The notes under the pieces were generated by a model. The model did no database searches. It was not told where the DNA came from and saw nothing but the letters and a program-made list of their open reading frames with translations. A program made the position numbers and the translations under genes. Below are positions 15,800 to 24,582 of a stretch of 64,000 nucleotides of DNA, piece after piece; the stretch's first letter is position 1; every line of letters starts with the position of its first letter. Source of the stretch: Enterococcus sp. RIT-PI-f (GTDB lineage: Bacteria > Bacillota > Bacilli > Lactobacillales > Enterococcaceae); the NCBI RefSeq assembly GCF_001297065.1, contig NZ_LHOX01000008.1, positions 1 through 64,000 of the forward strand, given 5' to 3'.

Positions 15800-15893
15800 G
15801 TAGGTAAAAGGTGTTGGTCCACCTCTTACAAAACTGCTGCGGCAGTGGATTTTGGGTTAGCTTAAAGGATTATTCCCTTAAGCTTTTTATTTT
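15800..15893 (+). ncRNA. Small structured RNA, copy 2 (putative type I antitoxin)
   Basis: Same three-stem organisation as copy 1, ending at a terminator with arms 15859-15869 and 15874-15884. The first stem (GTAAAAGGTG/CACCTCTTAC) is conserved while its loop is TTGGTC instead of CTGGTAA. Both loops keep a YUNR-type U-turn sequence, a feature of antisense RNA recognition loops. The CACCTCTTACAA strand can pair, with one bulge, to the TTGTAAGGAGG ribosome binding site of the opposing leader ORF at 15960-15995. Confidence 0.6.
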
Positions 15894-15953
15894 GTTCGCA
15901 ATCTCGGCGATCATGTTGATGATCGTCAAGATTGCTAGTATATTTTGCAACAT
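15870..15953 (-). CDS. 27-residue hydrophobic micro-ORF, copy 2 (putative type I toxin)
   Basis: Identical to copy 1 except Lys to Arg near the end (SLRE). It is in the same frame as the 11-residue leader ORF immediately upstream, from which it is separated by a TGA and two codons. Translation could be coupled to that leader through the ATG six bases after the TGA. The stop lies in the terminator loop of the opposing RNA. Peptide size and hydrophobicity fit type I toxins, but function is unproven. Confidence 0.45.
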   Translation of the reverse strand: MLQNILAILTIINMIAEIANKIKSLRE

Positions 15954-15959
15954 ACTATT

Positions 15960-15995
15960 TCAGAACGTAACCTTTCCCATTCCACTGTGATTCAT
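15960..15995 (-). CDS. 11-residue leader ORF with a perfect ribosome binding site
   Basis: MNHSGMGKVTF is preceded by AAGGAGG at seven-base spacing, the best translation signal in this locus. It ends in TGA six bases before the ATG of the hydrophobic micro-ORF and in the same frame. It may be a coupling leader, or the N-terminus of a formerly longer peptide. A similar GCTATNATTCAGGTGTAG block occurs upstream on this strand (near 16060-16080) and at the small RNA promoters, so the minus-strand promoter is probably there. Confidence 0.4.
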   Translation of the reverse strand: MNHSGMGKVTF

Positions 15996-16181
15996 TGGCA
16001 TCCCTCCTTACAACCAATGTTTTACCCAAAATGATTGGAAGGTTGAAGGGGACACCACGACCGAGCACAACTACACCTGAATGATAGCAATAATTTATAT
16101 CATTATATCATATTTTTTTTGATTTTAATGATGGAAATATCGATATTTTTAAATGCTTATCGTGAAAAGTGAATCCAAGAA

Positions 16182-16226
16182 AAGCCTCAGACTGAAGTAA
16201 TTACGTCAGTTTGAGGCTTATTTATT
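16182..16226. terminator. Terminator-like hairpin
   Basis: Arms 16182-16195 and 16206-16219 (AAGCCTCAGACTGA, one G-U pair) with an AT-rich tail. Confidence 0.65.
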
Positions 16227-16297
16227 ATCTTTAGTCAATTTCATTAATTTATTGTTTGCAATAAGCACCTGCATAACTAAACCAAAAAAAATACAAG

Positions 16298-16396
16298 CTA
16301 GGATTTTATTTCTGGATGTAAAAAAAATAAAGCAATCACATCAATCAATAACGCAACCAATGGATTTAAAAAGACCACTGTATATAGTACATTCAT
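16298..16396 (-). CDS. Possible 32-residue hydrophobic peptide or membrane-protein remnant
   Basis: The minus-strand frame MNVLYTVVFLNPLVALLIDV... is one strongly hydrophobic helix ending HPEIKS. The frame is open 50 bases further upstream (IYTIKANQHKYAPVYV), so it could be the tail of a decayed membrane protein. No good ribosome binding site is seen. Confidence 0.25.
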   Translation of the reverse strand: MNVLYTVVFLNPLVALLIDVIALFFLHPEIKS

Positions 16397-16448
16397 CACA
16401 TATACAGGAGCATACTTATGTTGGTTGGCCTTGATGGTGTATATCGTT

Positions 16449-16490
16449 AAAAAAGCTTAAAGGAAGATCAACATTCCTTTAAGCTTTTTT
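16449..16490. terminator. Bidirectional terminator after the Rgg-like gene
   Basis: 17-bp perfect arms 16449-16465 and 16474-16490 with T-runs on both strands. The stem core AGCTTAAAGGA is the same as in the two small RNA terminators 0.6-0.8 kb away. The left-reading Rgg-like gene ends inside this hairpin (16468). Confidence 0.8.
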
Positions 16491-17337
16491 CTATATATCT
16501 GCTAGACATTTTTTGCCAGTAAACCCTGTATTTATAAGAAAAGTCTTCCAAACCAATCAACGTACATAGATCAAAGAATTGCATGACCTTGTTCCTTCCT
16601 TCCTCAGTATCCCCACTAAGATAACGCAATAAGCCCTCCAAATAAAGACATAAACTATGACCAAAAAAATCTCTGATTTCTAATGATTGTTTGAAGATAG
16701 ATAGATATCTTTCAGCATCTGAAAGGTAGTTGGTATTGAGACAAACCAAAATGGCATTGATCAATATTCGATTATAAGGCGAATTATATCCGTTGGAAGG
16801 GGTATAGATCGTCTTCTTTCTAATCAAATGATTAACGATGGTGATCAATGTTTCGATGGGAATGGTATCCATGATTTCTGTATAAATTTTCACTTCATAA
16901 CTTGTCCAATTTTCGATGGACATCAAGATATCTATGATTTCTGAGGTATCGACTGCGGGCGTTTCGTGTAGTTCTAATCTAGAGATAAATAAGTCGATGA
17001 TCTTTGGCATGAAGGCATAGGCTTGTTCACTGTATGTGACTTGATCGGTTTCTTTTAATTGTTTTAAACCAGCGATGTTTCCAGTATGGAAGAGATTCGA
17101 TATCTTCGTCCACAACTGCTGGTCTTCTGATTCTTGATAATTATTATGAATGAACATAAATTCATCAAAATTCATATTCAGCTGATTGAGAAGCGCCAAA
17201 AAAATCGATACAGTCGGTTCGCTGATATTTCTTTCTATCCGGCTGTAGTAACTCAACGTGATGATGCCTTCACAGACATCTTTTTGCTTGATACCTTTCT
17301 CTTCACGGATCCTTTTCAAAGTCGAACCAAAATGCAT
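16468..17337 (-). CDS. Rgg/GadR/MutR-family transcriptional regulator
   Basis: Encodes 289 residues. An N-terminal HTH_XRE domain (FGSTLKRIREEKGIKQKDVC...SYYSRIERNISEPTVSIFLALLNQL) is followed by a long helical TPR-like domain of about 220 residues that in this family senses short peptides. Members control virulence, bacteriocin or surface-protein genes, often next door. The start at 17337 is supported by GGAGGA seven bases upstream; an in-frame ATG 57 bases earlier lacks a site. It is divergent from the giant WxL surface-protein operon, an obvious candidate target. No peptide pheromone gene is recognised between them. Confidence 0.87.
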   Translation of the reverse strand: MHFGSTLKRIREEKGIKQKDVCEGIITLSYYSRIERNISEPTVSIFLALLNQLNMNFDEFMFIHNNYQESEDQQLWTKISNLFHTGNIAGLKQLKETDQVTYSEQAYAFMPKIIDLFISRLELHETPAVDTSEIIDILMSIENWTSYEVKIYTEIMDTIPIETLITIVNHLIRKKTIYTPSNGYNSPYNRILINAILVCLNTNYLSDAERYLSIFKQSLEIRDFFGHSLCLYLEGLLRYLSGDTEEGRNKVMQFFDLCTLIGLEDFSYKYRVYWQKMSSRYIEKSLKEC

Positions 17338-17788
17338 AAAAAAATCCTCCGTGTTATTTAATTTTATTGACTCTAATTGTGTGGTTGTGTGCAAAAGTAG
17401 GTCGAAATTACTTGTTCGAACTGTTGCTCATTATATCTTCTTGCTTCAGTGTTTGAAAGCGTAGGATGTGAGGCTTTGAAAAAAATTAATGACCTATTGT
17501 ACTAATTTTGAAACATTATGATTTTATCATGTTATATATAGAAGGTGGCAGATTCAAATAAGTGTCAGTTTATAATAAAAAAATATCATTTTTAGATGAA
17601 TAAATTCGACTATATCAGCCTTTATATAGGTTTTCATCATCAAGTGGTACGTTTGCCAAAATTGGTTATCCTCTTTTTTTTGAAAAAAAACAAAAAAAGA
17701 AGCAAGAAAAAATGACCGTTTTCATATACTTATAGGCGTAACACAGTGTGCGCTGCCAAAAAAATAATTGTTAGATAGGAGGGATCAT
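17338..17788. other. Divergent regulatory region between Rgg-like regulator and WxL operon
   Basis: Non-coding on both strands and AT-rich, with poly-A/poly-T tracts around 17680-17720. Holds the promoters of both genes. A TATAAT-like sequence near 17560-17580 and the segment CATATACTTATAGG near 17733 are candidate -10 elements, but no firm choice can be made. Confidence 0.45.
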
Positions 17789-20700
17789 GTGAAACGAATC
17801 ATCACAGCATTGCTTGTATTTCTTTTAACATTGGGGCCGCTTTTTTCATATGCAAGCGTAGCAGCACAAGCAGTGAGTGTTACTGAATCAAGTGAACAAG
17901 CGGTTGAATCTGCCCATGAAACAGGGACATCGTCAGATCCGTCAGAGAGTCAGCGTGTTTCAGAACAAGAGGAGCCAGAAGCGGTTACTGTCTCGACTGC
18001 GACAGAAACAACGACAGAAACAACATCTGAGGAATCAAGTTTTGAAACCACAACTTCCACAATGGAAACAACTGATTCATCGGTGGAAACAGAAGAAGTC
18101 AGTATTTCCTTTCAAACGACAAATGCACATCCTTTCAGCAATGGCAAAACGAAAGTACAAGTCAATTTGAACAAGGGACAAATGCTCAGTTTAGAAGATT
18201 TGCCTCGATTTGTGCAGGAAGACAATTTTGAAGGCTGGTCGATAGAAGACGTCAAATATAGTTCTGAAGAACTGATTGCATTGGCCATACAAAAGGACTT
18301 AACGATCACTGCAGTTTTCAAAGCAGCGATCAAATCCCGCGCTGCAAATAGTTCGCTGGCTGAAACGTCAATCAAAGATATCGTTGCCGAAGCAGATAAA
18401 ACAAGCGTGCTTGCAATACCTAGTCCAAAAGGTGATGGTGCGGCCTATGCAACGTATGCCAATTCTGTAGATGGCGTGCGGCTAGCGTTGTTTGATATGT
18501 ATCAAAATGGTTCTGGTCAAGAATTTGCGCTGTATCTTGGTTCTGGTACAACTACATTGAATTTAACCTCATTGGTATCAAAAACCATCCCGAGTCCAGT
18601 TGATCAAACCAACATGACGTTTTCTGCCTTGCAGGGCAAAGTAAGTCGGTTGATCTTGACCGGTCACTCAGATGACCCAATCACGGATGCGACAAGTCTG
18701 ACGACGGGGAGTCGAACTGTTGCCTTTGGGACGAATGCCTACTTTGGCTCTGATATCGTGGTGCGCAACTTGAACTACACTGGCTCTAACTTATATATGA
18801 ACGGGCATAGTTTGTCTTTAAATGGGGGATCGACGGGCAATGGGTTTTCCATTTATGGAGGAAGTGATACCGGTGATGTGACTGGTAACCCAACGATCAC
18901 GATCAATGCCACAGGATCGAGTACATGGAATATTTACGGTGGCAATCAAAGCGGTGGTACGTTGACTGGCCACTCCTCCATCATCATTAACAACACAGTC
19001 GGCGGAATCCGTACGATTGTCGGAGGGGCCAATATTGGTACCATTGATGGAGACACCAGTGTTACGATCAATCGGTTGAACGGGGCACTGGATAATTATT
19101 ATGGCGGTGGCTTGGGCAGCAATGTATCCAATCCAGCGAATGTGACAGGAAATGTGTCAACGACGATCAAAACGACGAATACCAATTTCTTATTGAACAC
19201 TTATGTCGGTGGCGTCCAATATGGACGCATCGGTGGAACAGTCAACAACAATGTTTCAGGCGCAGGCGGTTGGTCAGGTACAGGCAATCGATTTATTGGC
19301 GGGTCTTTTTACGGAGATATTGGATCAGATGCGTCTAAAGACGCAGTGACCACCGTCCTTGATGTGAGTGCGTATACGTCTGGTCGTAGTGACTTTGAAG
19401 GTGGGAATCGGTATACCGGCACCATTACCGGCAACATTGTAAATTCGGTGAAAGCTGGACCTAGCGCAAGTGTGGGCGGCATTGGTGATTTTAATGGTGC
19501 AGGAGGGAATAACGTTAATACCCTTTCTCAAAGTTCAATAGGTGCATCCAATACGACGACGTATGACAATTATACGCCTGCCCAACGTGCGGCCTTGGCT
19601 GAAGCTGCGGCAAACTTTAAAGTATATGGCAATGTCACTTCTCATTTAGTCAGCGGTTCTTTTTCGAACGGTGCAAATTATTATACGACAGCAGCTGGTC
19701 GAGGCGGCTACATCGAAGGAAACACAACGATTGAAGTTGGCACAGTCACAACAGATGGCAGTCCTGGCGGCGAGGGGATTGCCTACACTGGGTCAAGACC
19801 GTCTAATCTAGAATATTCAACAACGAATAAAACACGAGGCAATGCCACTAGTTGGGATATTGTTGGTGGCGGTGGCTATCCAGGTACCGCTTGGGATATC
19901 TACATCAAAGGCAATACCAAAACAATTTTGAATAACACGGTCGCGCGATGGACCTATGGTGGATCTTTCTCGGGTGTGATTGAAGGAAATAGCTCAAACA
20001 CATTAAATTCAGGCATCGTCGATACACTTGAAGGCACGGGGTATACCGGACGTAGAGTGTACGGAAATGGCGAAACCACTGTCAATAATGGACAAGTCGA
20101 TTGGTTCTTATCTGGTGGTGGCTGGGATGATTTGCTTGTCACCGGTGATGTCGCCGTTACCGTCTACGACGGCGTGATCAATGCGTCGTTAGGGGCCTCA
20201 TACGGTGTTGCTGCTTCTCATACGATCAATGGCAACTCCAACAATCGCGTCTTCGGCGGTAATTTCTCAGGGACGCCACGGACAGGATCCAATGGATTCT
20301 CTGGCGGTGTCACGAATAACGGAAGGTTATTGGGTAATGCCAGCTTAACGTTAGATTTGAGAAATTATGAGGGTACGTTTGCGTTGCCATCGGGGACGTA
20401 TATTTCTGGCGGCAATCCATACAATAGCACGAATATTGTTGGAACAGATGCGTCAAATACGATTACCTTGAATATATTCACGAAACCAGGCTCAGATGCC
20501 TTGAACGGCGCTACGGTATACGGCGATGGCGGACGAACTGCCAGCAATACGCGAAGTGGCAATATTTATATCAATATTCAAGCGGAAGGCTCAAGTATTG
20601 GCAACTTGTACACCACATATTACTCGAATATTTCAAGCAATCAGATTTTGCGGAATGTCGAGATGCGTATTCAAGGAGCCAATAGCATCAATGGGATTTC

Positions 20701-22690
20701 CGGTGGGAATGCATCGGATAATTTGACCAATACGATCGTTGCGAACAGCAGCAATCAGATAAGTATGAATTTTGGGGAAAATGTGGACGGGTCGAATCAT
20801 TATCAAACCGATCCAATGTCGATCACAGGCCTTGGCGTTGTCAATTTTACCGAATTGACTGTGACCAATGGCATCAAGTTGATGGCCAATGGGGGAGATA
20901 TCAAGAACGGTCGCTCAGCAACAGCGACCAATCATGGCACGACGTATCATCAATTTGGCGCTATTCATCTGTCAAAAGATGCAGGCATTGGCATTTCTTC
21001 TGCTTCAAATCTGATTTCAGGAGCCAAACTGACTGTGGAGGACGAAGGCACGATCGAATCTCCGCCTGGTACTGGCCGCATCAATATCTCGGATTTTGAC
21101 ACACCGAATCCAGAAAAAGATCATTTGACATGGATGAAAACAACGGCCAATGATCCATCATCACGTGTCAACAGCAGCGGCACATGGTTCGGTGATGTGG
21201 TGGCATATCAAGTCTTGACGGTCAATCCAACCAAGACAAATGCCAGTACCATTACACCAGTCAACTTTAGCGGTATTGAAAAAAGTACCGGTAAAACATT
21301 TATTGGCGACAATGATGTGACGCAAGCGTCGAATGGCTATGGAATAGCGATCCCGGGTTCAATCATTGACTATGAGGTGGAAAATCCGGGAATAGCCAAT
21401 GGCGCAGGGACGATCAGTCACAATGTATCAGGTGTGAAAGCAAACAATGCACCACGTACACTCACTGCTTGGGGAACCGAGCAAGAGAATACGCCTGTTC
21501 AAAAAGGCCGCTTAATGATCCCTTATACCGGAAGCAACTTGCCGACATTGACCTTCACCCCAGAAACAACAGACACTGGTTCATGGTTTTACGAAGGAAA
21601 CGTCAAATCAAGTAAAGTCAATAGTGAGAACCAGGTGTTGGCAGAAGAGGATACATCTAAACCGGTTGAATGGACCAGTCAAGATGGAGAATACAGTTAT
21701 ACGGTTACTGTCCGCTATTCCAATAAAGCACAAGTCCGTGCACGTAATGTTATTATCACAGAACAAGAAGCTGAAACAATCACAAAGGATGAAGCCTTAA
21801 CTTATCTCGAAGCAAGTGGCCGACCATTCTTCACAGACGATTTGACGGATGAGGCCCTTGCGCAAATCAGTGCACCGCTTGGGGAAGCTGTGTATCGGAA
21901 GCACGCACTGACGTTTTCTGCAGGAGAAAGTGCAGAAAATCAAGCGGAAACCACCGTCAATTTGGTGGTTGTGAGAAACGAAAGTGTCTACGCACAAGAC
22001 CGTCAATTTGCGGTCTATGCAAAAGATGTCCGCTTGACGTTGCCAGAGGCAGCATCGTTGACAGATGAAAAAGATCTGGCGGCGTATACGGAAGCGACAA
22101 CGATTTTTGCAGATGATCGAGAGAATGTCTTACCTGACGTTTCGGCAGAGGCCTTTGCAGCGATCCAACAAGCCACAGAAGATGAGTTGTTGAAAAATGT
22201 GTCTACAGGCTATCGCTATGCCATAGCAGACCAACTGGCAGAGAAAACAGTCAACGTGGCGATAGCAGGCGAATTGATATTGGCTAGCGTGCCGGAGCGC
22301 TTTGATTTCGGTAAGCAAAAAATTTCCACTGCCAATCAAGACTACTGGCCGACAATTGCAGGTGATCTAGCCGTGAAAGACACCCGGGGATCCGAACGCA
22401 GTGCATGGCGCTTGACTGTCAAGGAGCAGCAGCCATTAACAAATGGTTCGGATCAGCTGACCGACGTCTTCCGGTATGTGAAAGATGGCGAAGAACAGAT
22501 CATCAATGCAGAGGAAGTGATCGTTGAAGAAACCGAGATGGCAGCCAACGGCACCGTTGTGGTCAACCAGCAATGGAACGAGGAAAACGACGAAGGAATC
22601 AAGTTAACTGTGCCTGTCCAGCAGCAAACAGTGGGTGCCTATAACGGTACATTAAGTTGGCAATTGGTTTCGGCACCTGAAAACCCTTAG
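17789..22690 (+). CDS. Giant WxL-domain surface protein with parallel beta-helix stalk
   Basis: Encodes 1,633 residues starting at GTG 17789 (AGGAGGG five bases upstream). A signal peptide (cut after VAAQA) is followed by a Ser/Thr/Glu-rich stalk of about 80 residues. A very long body of glycine-, asparagine- and threonine-rich repeats (IYGGNQSGGTLTGHSSI, RTIVGGANIGTIDGDTS) has the periodicity of a right-handed beta-helix. Toward the end come helical spacer repeats and a C-terminal WxL domain with both motifs (SAWRLTV and LSWQLVSAP). WxL domains bind peptidoglycan non-covalently. The gene opens an operon with a small LPXTG protein, three further WxL proteins and a WxL-interacting protein. Probably an adhesin or carbohydrate-binding surface component. 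Confidence 0.88.
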   Translation: MKRIITALLVFLLTLGPLFSYASVAAQAVSVTESSEQAVESAHETGTSSDPSESQRVSEQEEPEAVTVSTATETTTETTSEESSFETTTSTMETTDSSVETEEVSISFQTTNAHPFSNGKTKVQVNLNKGQMLSLEDLPRFVQEDNFEGWSIEDVKYSSEELIALAIQKDLTITAVFKAAIKSRAANSSLAETSIKDIVAEADKTSVLAIPSPKGDGAAYATYANSVDGVRLALFDMYQNGSGQEFALYLGSGTTTLNLTSLVSKTIPSPVDQTNMTFSALQGKVSRLILTGHSDDPITDATSLTTGSRTVAFGTNAYFGSDIVVRNLNYTGSNLYMNGHSLSLNGGSTGNGFSIYGGSDTGDVTGNPTITINATGSSTWNIYGGNQSGGTLTGHSSIIINNTVGGIRTIVGGANIGTIDGDTSVTINRLNGALDNYYGGGLGSNVSNPANVTGNVSTTIKTTNTNFLLNTYVGGVQYGRIGGTVNNNVSGAGGWSGTGNRFIGGSFYGDIGSDASKDAVTTVLDVSAYTSGRSDFEGGNRYTGTITGNIVNSVKAGPSASVGGIGDFNGAGGNNVNTLSQSSIGASNTTTYDNYTPAQRAALAEAAANFKVYGNVTSHLVSGSFSNGANYYTTAAGRGGYIEGNTTIEVGTVTTDGSPGGEGIAYTGSRPSNLEYSTTNKTRGNATSWDIVGGGGYPGTAWDIYIKGNTKTILNNTVARWTYGGSFSGVIEGNSSNTLNSGIVDTLEGTGYTGRRVYGNGETTVNNGQVDWFLSGGGWDDLLVTGDVAVTVYDGVINASLGASYGVAASHTINGNSNNRVFGGNFSGTPRTGSNGFSGGVTNNGRLLGNASLTLDLRNYEGTFALPSGTYISGGNPYNSTNIVGTDASNTITLNIFTKPGSDALNGATVYGDGGRTASNTRSGNIYINIQAEGSSIGNLYTTYYSNISSNQILRNVEMRIQGANSINGISGGNASDNLTNTIVANSSNQISMNFGENVDGSNHYQTDPMSITGLGVVNFTELTVTNGIKLMANGGDIKNGRSATATNHGTTYHQFGAIHLSKDAGIGISSASNLISGAKLTVEDEGTIESPPGTGRINISDFDTPNPEKDHLTWMKTTANDPSSRVNSSGTWFGDVVAYQVLTVNPTKTNASTITPVNFSGIEKSTGKTFIGDNDVTQASNGYGIAIPGSIIDYEVENPGIANGAGTISHNVSGVKANNAPRTLTAWGTEQENTPVQKGRLMIPYTGSNLPTLTFTPETTDTGSWFYEGNVKSSKVNSENQVLAEEDTSKPVEWTSQDGEYSYTVTVRYSNKAQVRARNVIITEQEAETITKDEALTYLEASGRPFFTDDLTDEALAQISAPLGEAVYRKHALTFSAGESAENQAETTVNLVVVRNESVYAQDRQFAVYAKDVRLTLPEAASLTDEKDLAAYTEATTIFADDRENVLPDVSAEAFAAIQQATEDELLKNVSTGYRYAIADQLAEKTVNVAIAGELILASVPERFDFGKQKISTANQDYWPTIAGDLAVKDTRGSERSAWRLTVKEQQPLTNGSDQLTDVFRYVKDGEEQIINAEEVIVEETEMAANGTVVVNQQWNEENDEGIKLTVPVQQQTVGAYNGTLSWQLVSAPENP

Positions 22691-22704
22691 AAGGCAGGGA
22701 TGAT

Positions 22705-23031
22705 ATGAAAAAAATCATGCAAATATTGATTGTCATCTGTGTGCTCTGTCTGCCTCAAAGCGTTTTTGCGACAGAGGCTGGGGCATACGAAAGCAATGGA
22801 AGGACCGCTTTTTTCGGGGAATATGAATACCCGTCAGAAGAACCTGAAATCCCCCCGCAAGTGTCAACACCTGGAGGTGGCGGGGAACACGGAAACAATC
22901 AGCGATTGCCGCAAACTGGCTCAGATGGCGGGGAAGCGTATCTTATCACCGGACTCGCGGCATTGTTGGTTGTAGGAATTATTTTAATAAAAAGGAGAAA
23001 GAAAAATGAAGAAAAAAGTATTTTTGACTAG
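22705..23031 (+). CDS. Small LPXTG-anchored surface protein of the WxL operon
   Basis: Encodes 108 residues: signal peptide (cut near VFA-TEA), the short AYESNGRTAFFGEYEY block, a Pro/Gly-rich linker, then LPQTG at 68-72, a membrane segment and the KRRKK tail. A sortase should attach it covalently to peptidoglycan. Small LPXTG proteins of this type are a standard member of WxL operons and are thought to form complexes with WxL and DUF916 proteins. Notably the N-terminal AYESNG motif resembles the start of the mature WxL neighbours (AAYxSNG). It overlaps the next gene by 26 bases. Confidence 0.9.
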   Translation: MKKIMQILIVICVLCLPQSVFATEAGAYESNGRTAFFGEYEYPSEEPEIPPQVSTPGGGGEHGNNQRLPQTGSDGGEAYLITGLAALLVVGIILIKRRKKNEEKSIFD

Positions 23032-23740
23032 CAGTTTGTTATTGATCAGCGCATTAGGATTTCAAGTGACAGCAAATGGGGCAGAGGTGGCTGCGTATAC
23101 CTCTAATGGTGCGATTAAATTTGAAGCTGATACCAATCCGACGAATCCGGTCGATCCCACAGATCCGGAAAAGCCTGTAGACCCGGTTGATCCCACTGAT
23201 CCAGATGGTCCTAATCCAGGTACCGCTGGGCCATTATCGATTGATTTCGCCTCTAGTTTTCAGTTTGGCAAACAACTGATCACCTCTGAAACCAAAGATT
23301 ATTATGCTGATTTACAATCATTTGCAGCCAGCCCAGACGCACCAAATTATGTACAAGTGACAGATAAACGAGGCACACAAGAAGGGTGGTCTTTGAGTGT
23401 TGTACAAAATGGTCAATTCAAAACAGCAGATGACGAAGCGTTGGAAGGGGCAGCATTGTCTATTGCCAATGGATCAATGACATCAATTACGGATATGCAG
23501 TATGCACCTACTGCAACAGCAAGCCATACTTTTGTACCTGGCAGCGAAGTCACCTTGGTCAATGCAGAGGAAGGCAAAGGCATGGGCACTTGGATTTATA
23601 AATTTGGTGCGGATGCCGCGGAAGGCAGTGAAGCGGTCAAATTAAATGTTCCAGGTCGTTCTGTGAAGCTAGCGAAAGAGTACAGAACAACGTTGACTTG
23701 GAAATTGAACAATGTACCTGAGAATACAGAAAACGAATAA
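23006..23740 (+). CDS. WxL-domain surface protein, tandem paralogue 1
   Basis: Encodes 244 residues: signal peptide (cut near ANG-AEV), the AAYTSNG start, a Pro-Thr-Asp repeat linker (residues about 43-72, PTNPVDPTDPEKPVDP), then the WxL domain with EGWSLSV (Trp128-Leu130) and the terminal TLTWKLNNVP (Trp232-Leu234). The domain tethers the protein non-covalently to peptidoglycan. A good AAAAGGAG site lies inside the end of the LPXTG gene. It is the first of three adjacent paralogues sharing linker and domain layout, evidently from gene duplication. Confidence 0.93.
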   Translation: MKKKVFLTSSLLLISALGFQVTANGAEVAAYTSNGAIKFEADTNPTNPVDPTDPEKPVDPVDPTDPDGPNPGTAGPLSIDFASSFQFGKQLITSETKDYYADLQSFAASPDAPNYVQVTDKRGTQEGWSLSVVQNGQFKTADDEALEGAALSIANGSMTSITDMQYAPTATASHTFVPGSEVTLVNAEEGKGMGTWIYKFGADAAEGSEAVKLNVPGRSVKLAKEYRTTLTWKLNNVPENTENE

Positions 23741-23773
23741 CCGATCACTGAATAAAAAAGGAGTGTACGAAAA

Positions 23774-24571
23774 ATGAAAAAAACCGCTTTTGCTCTGCTG
23801 CAGATTTCTTTAGTAGCGGCAACGATTGGCACGACGAAGGTTGTTGCCGATGAAGCTGCTGCCTATCAATCAAATGGGACTGTTGATTTTATTCCAAATA
23901 CGGATCCAACAAACCCAGTCAATCCGGAAAATCCAGATCCGGAAAATCCTGTACAACCCATTGATCCGACTGATCCTGATGGACCGAATCCTGGAACCAA
24001 TGGCCCGTTGTCTATCGATTATGCCTCTAGTTTAGACTTTGGCGTCAACAAAATCTCAAATAAAAATGAAGTCTATTATGCACGTGCGCAAGCATATTTA
24101 GATGAAGATGGCGAAGTTTCTCCACTAAAAACAGCCAATTATGTACAAATTTCGGACAATCGCGGCAGTAATGCTGGCTGGCGTTTGTCGGTGAAACAAA
24201 ATGGTCAGTTTAAAAATGAATCGACATTAAATAAAGAATTAACAGGTTCTGTGATCACCTTAAAGAATCCCACAGTCAAATCAAATGCCCAAGGCGTGAC
24301 TGCGCCAATCGCTGCAGCAACGATCACTTTGGATGCAGCTGGTGCGGAATCAATCGTGATGACCGCAGCAAATCATGCAGGTGCTGGGACTTGGGTCAAT
24401 GCTTGGGGAACAGTGGAAACAGTCACCGAAAAAGATGAAGCCAATCAATCCTATCAAGTAGATGTAACAAAGGATGTGGCACTTTCTGTTCCAGGCAGTA
24501 CACCAAAAGATGCCGTGAATTATGCCACAACATTAACGTGGACACTATCTGATACACCAGAAGAAGAATGA
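23774..24571 (+). CDS. WxL-domain surface protein, tandem paralogue 2
   Basis: Encodes 265 residues with a signal peptide (cut near VVA-DEA), AAYQSNG, a Pro/Asp/Asn linker (NPVNPENPDPENPVQP), the conserved block GPLSIDYASSLDFG, and both WxL motifs (AGWRLSV and TLTWTLSDTP, Trp256-Leu258). It is slightly longer than its neighbours because of an insert around residues 210-230 (ETVTEKDEANQSYQVD). AAAAAGGAG precedes the start. It is co-transcribed with paralogues 1 and 3, and the stop overlaps the untranslated start of the next gene. Function beyond wall binding is not known. Confidence 0.93.
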   Translation: MKKTAFALLQISLVAATIGTTKVVADEAAAYQSNGTVDFIPNTDPTNPVNPENPDPENPVQPIDPTDPDGPNPGTNGPLSIDYASSLDFGVNKISNKNEVYYARAQAYLDEDGEVSPLKTANYVQISDNRGSNAGWRLSVKQNGQFKNESTLNKELTGSVITLKNPTVKSNAQGVTAPIAAATITLDAAGAESIVMTAANHAGAGTWVNAWGTVETVTEKDEANQSYQVDVTKDVALSVPGSTPKDAVNYATTLTWTLSDTPEEE

Positions 24572-24582
24572 GGAGCATGGAC

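Larger units (their letters stand above)
15765..15963. repeat. 199-bp tandem repeat, copy 2
   Basis: Second unit of the tandem duplication described for 15521-15719. This copy is followed on its right by a unique leader sequence with a strong minus-strand ribosome binding site, suggesting it is the ancestral one. Confidence 0.92.

Noticed and set aside
18700-20800. Repetitive DNA inside the giant WxL gene considered as a CRISPR-like or satellite array
   Set aside because: The repeats are degenerate at DNA level, follow codon periodicity and explain a beta-helix protein; no constant-length repeat/spacer pattern exists.
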